Notes under the pieces: model-generated | Told to the model about the DNA's origin: nothing | Seen by the model: only the letters and a program-made list of their open reading frames with translations | The model's database searches: none | DNA from: Crossaster papposus | Lineage: Eukaryota; Echinodermata; Asteroidea; Velatida; Solasteridae | Assembly (NCBI GenBank): GCA_037893245.1 | Contig: JBAIAA010000025.1 | Location: 1,736,001 to 1,800,000, forward strand | Reading direction: 5' to 3' | Length of the DNA: 64,000 nucleotides | Translations under genes and position numbers: made by a program | Part shown: positions 55,054 through 64,000 of the stretch, piece by piece | Layout of the letters: the number at the start of each line of letters is the position of its first letter | How positions within the stretch are numbered: the stretch's first letter is position 1

Positions 55054-57380
55054 CCACTTTCAGACTTTTTCTCATAGGATTTGTACACGTTTCGTTCAGC
55101 CAATACACTTTGACACTTTGGTAGATCCGATCGACTTTAGACTTGGCATACATTTAGACAACCACGCAAGGACGGTCCTAGAAGAAATTCGTCGCGATTA
55201 CGTCATTCATGGTCACGTGACGTCACGTTAAAGGTGCAATTTTTCCCCATAGGTTTTGTACACGTTTTCATCCAGACTATTGACTTTGACACTTTAGTAA
55301 ATCCGATTGACCTAAAAGTTAGCACACACCTCAACCACCATCCTCAGAAGGGCCAATATGAAAATCGCCATGATGACGTCATCGGGGGTCATGTGACGTC
55401 ACATTAAAGGTTCAGTTTTTAGGAGCCTCTAACTCTGGAAGTACAAGTCCGATTAGTGTCAAACTTGGTATACAGGTATTCCGGGATGTGTTATATACGA
55501 AAATTAAGGTGACGTCGTAATGACGTCATAACGACGTCATGTGACGTCACATTAAAGGTGTAGTTTTCCCCATACGATTTGTACACGTTTTTTCACCCGA
55601 TATATATTTGGCACTTTGGTAAATCCGATCGACTTCAGACTTGGCTAGCTACTCTTAGCATACTACCCACGGATGATTCTAGAAGAAATTCGTCACGATT
55701 ACGTCATTCATGGTCACGTGACGTCACGTTAAAGGTTCAGTTTTCCCCCTTAGGTTTTGTACACGTTTTCATCAAGACTATTGACTTCGACACTTTAGTA
55801 AATCCGATTGACCTAAAAGTTAGCGCACACCTCAACCACCATCCTCAGAAGGGCCAATATGAAAATCGCCATGATGACGTCATCGGGGGTCATGTGACGT
55901 CACATTAAAGGTCAGTTTTTAGGACCCTCTATCTCTGGAAGTACAAGTCCGATTAGTGTCAAACTTGGTATACAGGTATTCCGGGATGTGTTATATACGA
56001 AAATTAAGGTGACGTCATAATGACGTCATAACGACGTCGTGTGACGTCACATTAAAGGTGTAGTTTTCCCCATAAGATTTGTACACGTTTTTTCACCCGA
56101 TATATATTTGGCACTTTGGTAAATCCGATCGACTTCAGACTTGGCTAGCTACTCTTAGCATACTACCCACGGATGATTCTAGAATAAATTCGTCACGATT
56201 ACGTCATTCGTGGTCACGTGACATCACGTTAAAGGTGCAGTTTTTTCCCCATAGGTTTTGTACACGTTTTTCTTCAGACTATTGACTTTGACACTTTGGT
56301 AAATCCGATCGACTTCCGACTTAGCACACACTTCGATCGCCATCCCCAGGAGGGCCAAGATAAAAATCGTCATTATGACGTCTTCGTGGGTCATGTGACG
56401 TCACATTAAAGGTGCATTTTTTTGGACCCTCTATCTCTGGAAGTACAGGTCCGATTGTGCTCAAACTTGGTTTACAGGTATTCCGGGATGTGCTATAAAT
56501 ATAAATGGAGGTGATGGCATGATGACGTCATCGGGTGTAATGTGGCGTCACCTTAAAGGTGTAGTTGTTAAGACCCTCTATCTCTAGAAGTACAGGTCCG
56601 ATTGGGGTCAAACTTGGTATGCACGTATTCCGGGATGTGTTATAGGTATACATTGAGCTGACGTAATGATAACGACATCGGGTGTCATGTGACGTCACAT
56701 TAAAGGTGAGTTTTCAAGACCATCTATCTCTGAAAGTACAAGTCCGATTTGGGTCAACATTGATACGCAAGTATTTCGGGATGTGTTATAGGTATTAATT
56801 GGGGTCACGTCATGATTATGTCATCGGGTGTAATGAGATGTCACATTAAAGGTGTATTTGTTATAGTTTTAGATGAATGTTTTTGTCATTTTTGTCACTT
56901 TCAGACTTTTTCCCATAGGATTTGTACACGTTTTTTCAGCCAATACACTTTGACACTTTGATAAATCCGATCGACTTGAGACTTGGTATGCATTTAGACA
57001 ACCACCCAAAGACGGTCCTAGAAGAAAGTCGTCGCGATTACGTCATTCAAGGTCACGTGACTTCGCGTCAAAGTTGAAATTTTCCCCATAGGTTTTGTAC
57101 ACGTTTTTCTTCAGACTATTGACTTTGGCACTTTGGTAAATCCGATCGACTTGAAACTTGGCATACCTTTAGAACATCACTCACAGATGGTTCTGGAAGA
57201 AATTCGGCACGATTGCGTCATTCAAGGTCATGTGACGTCACGTTAAAGGTTCAATTTGGCCCCCATAGGTTTTGTACACGTTTTTCGTTAGACTATTGAC
57301 TTTGACACTTTCTTAAATTTAATCGACTTGAGACTTTGCACACACATAGACCACCACACACACATATTGAAAATAATGTA
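55050..57380. repeat. Longest monomer array
   Basis: Monomers of about 160-180 bp share TTTGTACACGTTTTT, TTGACTTTGACACTTT, AAATCCGATCGACTT and TCACGTGACGTCACGTTAAA. A second type (near 55430, 55920, 56410, 56570 and 56710) reads CTCTATCTCTGGAAGTACA. A higher-order duplication of ~490 bp links 55240-55720 and 55730-56220. Confidence 0.88.
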
Positions 57381-57436
57381 AGACACTCGAAACAGCTCTG
57401 TGTTTGTCCACAAACACATGTCTAGTTTTTCTTTGT

Positions 57437-57770
57437 AGCTGTTTCGGTTTTTCACCGAAACAGCTTTTGTTTTCGTTAAAGTTTTTTTAGCTGTTTCGGT
57501 TTTTCACCGAAACAGCTTTTGTTTTCGTTCTGGTTTTTTTTTTTTTTTTTTTTTAGCTGTTTCGGTTTTTCACCGAAACAGCTTTTGTAATCGTTAAAGT
57601 TTTTTTTTTTCTTTTTTTAGCTGTTTCGGTTTTTCACCGAAACAGCTTTTGTTTTCGTTAAAGTTTTTTTTTTTTTAGCTGTTTCGGTTTTTCACCGAAA
57701 CAGCTTTTGTTTTCGTTCTGGTTTTTTTTTTTTTTTTTTTTAGCTGTTTCGGTTTTTCACCGAAACAGCT
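57437..57770. repeat. Hairpin-module cluster 2 (6 copies)
   Basis: Hairpins start at 57437, 57489, 57555, 57619, 57677 and 57742. All have identical 12-bp arms and loop TTTTC. Spacers are the fixed tail plus poly-T of varying length. Confidence 0.92.
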
Positions 57771-57788
57771 TTTGTTTTCGTTAAAGTT

Positions 57789-57820
<32 letters not shown>

Positions 57821-58723
57821 TGTTTTTTTTTTTTTCACTTTCAGACTTTTTCCCATAGGATTTGTACACGTTTTTTCAGCCAATACACTTTGACACTTTG
57901 GTAAATCCGATGGACTTGAGACTTGGCATATACTTAGACAACCACCCAAAGACGGTCCTAGAAGAAATTCGTCGCGATTACGCCATTCAAGGTCACGTGA
58001 CTTTGCGTTAAAGGTTAAATTTTTCCCATAGGTTTTGTACACGTTTTTCTTCACACTATTGACTTTGACACTTTGGTACATCCGACCGACTTGAAACTTG
58101 GCATACACTTAGAACATCACCCACGGATGGTCTTGGAAGAAATTCGGCACGATTGCGTCATTCAAGGTCACGTAACGTCAAGTTAAAGTTTCAATTTTTT
58201 CCCCCATAGGTTTTGTACACGTTTTTCTTTAGACTATGACTTCGACACTTTCGTAAATTTGATCGACTTGAGACTTGGCACACACTTAGAACATCACTCA
58301 TATATGGTTCTGGAAGAAATTCGGCACGATTGCGTCATTCAAGGTCACGTGACGTCACGTTAAAGGTTCAATTTGTCCCCCATAGGTTTTGTACACGTTT
58401 TTCTTTAGACTCTTGACTTTGACACTTAGTAAATCCGATCGACTTGAGACTTGGCACACACATAGACCACTATCCACAGACGGTCGTAGGAGAAATTTGG
58501 CCCGATTACGTCATTCAAGGTCACGGGGCGTCACGTTAAAGGTTCAATTTTCCCCCATAGGTTTTGTACACGTTTTTCTTTAGACTATTGACTTTGACAC
58601 TAGTAAATCTGATCGACTTGAGACTTGGCACACACAAAAGACCACCACATACACATTGAAAGTAACTTTGGACACTCGAAACAGCTCTGTGTTTGTCCAC
58701 AAACACATGTCTAGTTTCTTTTT

Positions 58724-58887
58724 AGCTGTTTCGGTTTTTCACCGAAACAGCTCTTGTAATCGTTAAAGTTTTTTTTTTTCTTTTTTTTTTTTAGCTGTTT
58801 CGGTTTTTCACCGAAACAGCTCTTGTTTTCGTTCTGGTTTTTTTTTTTTTTTTTTTTTAGCTGTTTCGGTTTTTCACCGAAACAGCT
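58724..58887. repeat. Hairpin-module cluster 3 (3 copies)
   Basis: Hairpins start at 58724, 58793 and 58859. Tails alternate between CTTGTAATCGTTAAAG and TTGTTTTCGTTCTGG. Confidence 0.92.
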
Positions 58888-58901
58888 ATTGTTTTCGTTC
58901 T

Positions 58902-58945
<44 letters not shown>

Positions 58946-60454
58946 CTTTTGTTTTCCATAGGATTTGTACACGTTTGTTCAGACAATACACTTTGACACT
59001 TTGGTAAATCCGATGGACTTGAGACTTGGCATACACTTAGACAACCACCCAAGGACGGTCCTAGAAGAAATTCGTCGCGATTACGTCATTCAAGGTCACG
59101 TGACTTAGCGTTAAAGGTGAAATTTTCCCCATAGGTTTTGTACACGTTTTTCTTCAGACTATTGAATTTGACACTTTGGTCAATCCGACCGACTTGAAAC
59201 TTGCCATACACTCAGAACACCACCACCAGATTTTTCTGAAAGAAATTCAGCACGATTGCGTCATTCAAGGTCACGTGACGTCAAGTTAAAGGTTTAATTT
59301 GTCCCCCATAGATTTTGTACACGTTTTTCTTTAGACTCTTGACTTTGACACTTAGTTAATCCGATCGACTTGAGACTTGGCACACACATAGACCACCATC
59401 CACAGACGGTCGTAGGAGAAATTTGGCACGATTACGTCATTCAAGGTTACGGGGTGTCACGTTAAAGGTTCAATTTTCCCCCATAGGTTTTGTACACGTT
59501 TTTCTTTAGACTATTGACTTTGACACTTTAGTAAATCTGATCGACTTGAGACTTTAGTAAATCTGATCGACACATAAAAGACCATCACACACATATTGAA
59601 AGACACTCGAAACAGCTCTGTGTTTGTCCACAAACACATGTCTATTTTTTTTTTTTTTTTTTTCCTTTTGTTCTTCATAGGATTTGTACACGTTTGTTCA
59701 GACAATACACTTTGACACTTTGGTAAATCCGATGGACTTGAGACTTGGCATACACTTAGACAACCACCCAAGGACGGTCCTAGAAGAAATTCGTCGCGAT
59801 TCCGTCATTCAAGGTCACGTGACTTCGCGTTAAAGGTGAAATTTTCCCCATAGGTTTTGTACACGTTTTTCTTCAGACTATTAAATTTGACACTTTGGTC
59901 AATCCGACCGACTTGAAACTTGCCATACACTCAAAACACCACCACCAGATGTTTCTGAAAGAAATTCAGCACGATTGCGTCATTCAAGGTCACGTGACGT
60001 CAAGTTAAAGGTTTAATTTGTCCCCCATAGGTTTTGTACACGTTTTTCTTTAGACTCTTGACTTCGACACTTAGTAAATCCGATCGACTTGAGACTTGGC
60101 ACACACATAGACCACCATCCACAGACGGTCGTAGGAGAAATTTGGCACGATTACGTCATTCAAGGTCACGGGGTGTCACGTTAAAGGTTAAATTTTTCCC
60201 CATAGGTTTTGTACACGTTTTTCTTTAGACTATTGACTTTGACACTTTAGTAAATCTGATCGACTTGAGACTTTAGTAAATCTGATCGACACACAAAGGA
60301 CCATCACACACATATTGAAAGACACTCGAAACAGCTCTGTGTTTGTCCACAAACACATGTCTAGTTTTTAGCTGTTTCGGTTTTTCACCGAAACAGCTCT
60401 TGTAATCGTTAAAGTTTTTTTTTTTCTTTTTTTTTTTTTTCTTTTTTTTTTTTT

Positions 60455-61890
60455 CCTCTTTCAGACTTTTCTCCATAGGATTTGCACACGTTTTTTCAGA
60501 CAATACACTTTGACAGTTTAGTAATTCCGATCGACTTGAGACTTGGCATACATTTAGACAACCACCCAAAGACGGTCCTAGAAGAAATTCGTCGCGATTA
60601 CGTCATTCAAGGTCACGTGACTTCGCGTTAAAGGTGAAATTTTTCCCATAGGTTTTGTACACGTTTTTCTTCAGACTATTGACTTTGACACTTTAGTAAA
60701 TCCGACCGACTTGAAACTTGGCATACCCTTAGAACACCACCCCCAGATGTTCCTGAAAGAAATTCGGCACAATTGCGGCATTCAAGGTCACGTGACGGCA
60801 CCTTAAAGGTTCAATTTTCCCCCCATAGGTTTTGTACACGTTTTTCCTCAGACTATTGACTTTGGCACTTTGGTAAATCCGATCGACTTGAGACTTGGCA
60901 TACCTTTAGAACATCACTCATAGATGGTTCTGAAAGAAATTCGGCACGATTGCGTCATTCAAGGTCATGTGACGTCACGTTAAAGGTTAAATTTGTCTCC
61001 CATAGGTTTTGTACACGTTTTTCTTTAGACTATTGACTTTGACACTTTCGTAAATTTGATCGACTTGAGACTTGGCACACACATAGACAACCACACACAC
61101 ATATTGAAAATAATGGAAGACACTCGAAACAGCTCTGTGTTTGTCCACAAACACATGTCTAGTTTTTTCTTTTTTTTTTTTTCCTCTTTCAGACTTTTCT
61201 CCATAGGATTTGCACACGTTTTTTCAGACAATACACTTTGACAGTTTAGTAATTCCGATCGACTTGAGACTTGGCATACATTTAGACAACCACCCAAAGA
61301 CGGTCCTAGAAGAAATTCGTCGCGATTACGTCATTCAAGGTCACGTGACTTCGCGTTAAAGGTGAAATTTTCCCCATAGGTTTTGTACACGTTTTTCTTC
61401 AGACTATTGACTTTGACACTTTAGTAAATCCGACCGACTTGAAACTTGGCATACCCTTAGAACACCACCCCCAGATGTTCCTGAAAGAAATTCGGCACAA
61501 TTGCGGCATTCAAGGTCACGTGACGGCACCTTAAAGGTTCAATTTTCCCCCCATAGGTTTTGTACACGTTTTTCCTCAGACTATTGACTTTGGCACTTTG
61601 GTAAATCCGATCGACTTGAGACTTGGCATACCTTTAGAACATCACTCATAGATGGTTCTGAAAGAAATTCGGCACGATTGCGTCATTCAAGGTCATGTGA
61701 CGTCACGTTAAAGGTTAAATTTGTCTCCCATAGGTTTTGTACACGTTTTTCTTTAGACTATTGACTTTGACACTTTCGTAAATTTGATCGACTTGAGACT
61801 TGGCACACACATAGACAACCACACACACATATTGAAAATAATGGAAGACACTCGAAACAGCTCTGTGTTTGTCCACAAACACATGTCTAG
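60455..61890. repeat. 728-bp tandem duplication
   Basis: 60455-61162 and 61183-61890 match almost base for base at an offset of 728. Each unit runs from CCTCTTTCAGACTTTTC through four monomers to the CTAG terminal module. It is the most recent event in the array. Confidence 0.92.
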
Positions 61891-62447
61891 TTTCTTTTTT
61901 TTTCCACTTTCAGACTTTTTCCCATAGGATTTGTACACGTTTTTTCAGCCAATACACTTTGACACTTTGATAAATCCGATCGACTTGAGACTTGGTATAC
62001 ATTTAGACAACCACCCAAAGACGGTCCTAGAAGAAATTCGTCGCGATTACGTCATTCAAGGTCACGTGACTTTGCGTCAAAGGTGAAATTTTCCCCATAG
62101 GTTTTGTACACGTTTTTCCTCAGACTATTGACTTTGGCACTTTGGTAAATCCGATCGACTTGAAACTTGGCATACAATAAGAACACCACCCCAGATGTTT
62201 CTGAAAGAAATTTGGCACGATTGCGTCATTCAAGGTCACGTGACGTCACATTAAAGGTTCAAATTTTTCTCTCATTGGTTTTGTATACGTTTTTCTTTAG
62301 ACTATTGACTTTGACACTTTCGTAAATTTGATCGACTTGAGACTTGGCACACACATAGACCACCACACACACATATTGAAAATAATGTAAGACACTCGAA
62401 ACAGCTCTGTGTTTGTCCACAAACACATGTCTAGTTTTTTTTTTTTT

Positions 62448-62540
62448 AGCTGTTTCGGTTTTTCACCGAAACAGCTTTTGTTTTCGTTAAAGTTTTTTTT
62501 TTTTTTTTTTTAGCTGTTTCGGTTTTTCACCGAAACAGCT
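62448..62540. repeat. Hairpin-module cluster 4 (2 copies)
   Basis: Hairpins start at 62448 and 62512, with the standard arms and tail. A single hairpin of the same kind starts at 60370. Confidence 0.92.
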
Positions 62541-62584
62541 TTTGTTTTCGTTAAAGTTTTTTTTTTCTTTTTTTTTTTTTTTTT

Positions 62585-62612
62585 GGCTTTTTCGCTAAAA
62601 AGCGAAAAAGCC
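62585..62612. repeat. Variant hairpin, different sequence, same design
   Basis: GGCTTTTTCGCT and AGCGAAAAAGCC (12-bp arms) surround loop AAAA. It is followed by the same style of tail (TTTGTTTTTCTTCTG) and T-rich tract, then CCCATAAATCGCATAGACTT and TTTGTACACGTTTC as in the monomers. Confidence 0.9.
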
Positions 62613-62640
62613 TTTGTTTTTCTTCTGTTTGTTTTTTTTC

Positions 62641-64000
62641 TTCTTCTTGTTCTTGTCCCATAAATCGCATAGACTTTGTACACGTTTCTTCTGGAGGTCA
62701 CTTTTGTCATTAAACATACTTCAATTTCATTGAAACTTTGCACATACTCAGAACTCATACTGAGCTAGTGCCTAAAACTCGGATGTCATCATGACGTTAT
62801 AACGTGACACGTGACGTCATCTTAAAGTTTTAATAATTTAATCTTTGAAAATCTATACAAAATCAACCGCGAAAGACCGTAACTAGATGTTTGTGGGAAT
62901 CGATAGAATAATTAAGGATCTTCATTTTATCTCGTGTGCGTAAAATCACGTGACCCTTCCTTCCGGTCCAAACCGGAAGTGGCTTATAATTTGAAAGTGG
63001 AAAATGATTTGAACTTACTTTCAACGATGTTAGTCTCTAGCTAGGCTGCGCTCTCCAAAAAAGTGACCGGTGACGTCATAAATTGTTTTAGCGCCCTCTA
63101 GCGGCAGGTTGAAAAATGTTTAAAATGAATAATCAGTTGATGTGTGTGGCGAAGTTTGTTCAAATCACTTTATAACTGATGTATATAATCAGCTTCATGA
63201 TAGGAACAGGTTGACGGAAAGAAAAAAATATGACGTCACCAGACCGGAAGTTATAATGAAATTACCTCTTTTCCTTTAAAAATACCTAAAAAATTAACCC
63301 AGACAGATATAATCTTGTTTTTTGCTCTAAAGGTTAATGTAAAAGTACTTCTCAAACTTCCCTGTGTTTTGTAGCAAAAGGCGAACTTGGACATACCCTG
63401 AGACACCCTTGAAATTTCATGTTTTATGTCCTTGATTGCACGGCGCCAGTATACGTGTACATTGTATTGAGCGTACTTGCACGTACGATGTCAGTACGCT
63501 CCATACATTGTACAATAGAGAAGGGAAGGAGGGACACTGGTATCCATTTGTACGGTGACATGTGAAACACGAGAGTCATCAACATAGGCCACGAGGAAGG
63601 GCGCCGCTTATGGCAGGTAGGTAAACGTGCCTTCGGCAACGCAGAACTACGCGTGAATTATACATGTACCATATAATAGATGTACGCGAACTTTTGCACA
63701 AGTACTTTTAACAGAAAACAAATTGGTATTCTCATCAAACTTAACCTCCGTAAATACTCTATAGTGCACTCGTGCCTTGCGGACAGGCGTCGTGATGACG
63801 TCACCATGGGTCACGTGACGTCGTCTTAAACGTGCAATAGATTTAATGTTTGAAAATTAATAAAAAAATCAACCGCGTATGATCGGAACTTGAAGTTTGT
63901 GGGAATTGATATAATATTAAATCCATGATCTTCATTTTATCTCGTGTGCGTGAAATCCCGTGACCCTTCCTTCCGGTCGAAACCGGAAGTGGCTTATAAT
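62641..64000. repeat. Related repeat family with a ~1-kb direct repeat
   Basis: About 205 bp at 62790-63000 reappear at 63796-64000 with substitutions. Shared landmarks are CTTCATTTTATCTCGTGTGC, GTGACCCTTCCTTCCGGTC and AACCGGAAGTGGCTTATAAT. No gene is seen. The right edge is outside the window. Confidence 0.75.

Larger units (their letters stand above)
54716..62476. mobile_element. Tandem array of Helitron/Helentron-like non-autonomous units
   Basis: Building blocks repeat in a fixed order. First is a hairpin module with 12-bp arms AGCTGTTTCGGT/ACCGAAACAGCT, the tail TTTGTTTTCGTTAAAG and poly-T. Then come two to many ~175-bp monomers. Last is a terminal module with CGAAACAGCT (inverse of the hairpin arm), a second hairpin TGTGTTTGT-CC-ACAAACACA and CTAG. 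Terminal modules end at about 57425, 58714, 59644 (here CTAT), 60364, 61162, 61890 and 62434. Subterminal inverted repeats, a 3' hairpin, a CTRR-like end and T-rich targets are known Helitron/Helentron traits. No Rep/helicase ORF is present. The assignment is inference. Confidence 0.6.

Noticed and set aside
54716-62540. Histone-mRNA-type 3' stem-loops
   Set aside because: The stem is 12 bp with a 5-6-base loop, and there is no histone coding sequence or downstream element. The histone stem is 6 bp with a 4-base loop.
54716-62612. CRISPR array
   Set aside because: The repeats are palindromic, but spacers are poly-T or shared monomers, not unique sequences, and the DNA is clearly from an animal.
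57675-62758. Poly-Lys minus-strand and poly-Phe plus-strand ORFs
   Set aside because: They arise from poly-T tracts between hairpins and from repeated monomers. The repeated words follow the DNA repeat.

Overview
The window looks like animal genomic DNA: spliceosomal introns, one eukaryotic tRNA gene, and many transposon families flanked by TA, TTAA or 8-bp target duplications. The repeat style (a DIRS element, MITEs starting GGGGCCAATTTC, GTACATGTAC-rich DNA) suggests a marine invertebrate, perhaps an echinoderm or other non-vertebrate deuterostome. That placement is an impression, not a search result.

Host genes. The main gene is a gamma-glutamyltranspeptidase (GGT) family member on the minus strand. 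Seven coding exons run from 40900 down to 2979. Their splice phases all agree and give 361 codons: cytoplasmic tail, signal anchor and the N-terminal part of the enzyme. The exons for the catalytic threonine are not in the window. The Arg that holds the substrate carboxylate in known GGTs is Gln here. A tRNA-Glu(UUC) gene lies at 44110-44181. The last 32 codons of a possible plus-strand gene lie at 3-101.

Introns (3-41 kb). These are filled with transposon remains: a 5'-truncated LINE (4.84-6.56 kb), TTAA-flanked MITEs, a hAT-type element with an 8-bp duplication (23765-24961), nested inverted-repeat elements (25.7-28.5 kb), a 4.19-kb element with ~590-bp terminal inverted repeats (28616-32805), a foldback element carrying 22 exact TGACGTCA palindromes in its arms (32879-34673), and three tandem copies of a ~408-bp unit (37.3-38.5 kb). 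A truncated THAP domain, a SAP-like ORF and an acidic Ser-rich ORF share one intron (18.7-21.1 kb).

Upstream of the gene (41-54 kb). There is a foldback element, the tRNA gene, long G-runs, a 181-bp array of a palindromic 11-mer, and a young DIRS-group retroelement (47708-52615) with split direct repeats.

54.7-62.6 kb holds the most unusual structure. Seventeen copies of a 12-bp-arm hairpin followed by a fixed tail and poly-T are interleaved with more than 30 diverged ~175-bp monomers and seven copies of a terminal module (inverted copy of the hairpin arm, second hairpin, then CTAG). The design resembles non-autonomous Helitron/Helentron elements in tandem. An 18th hairpin has an unrelated sequence but the same arm length and position. 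The window ends in a related family with a ~1-kb direct repeat.
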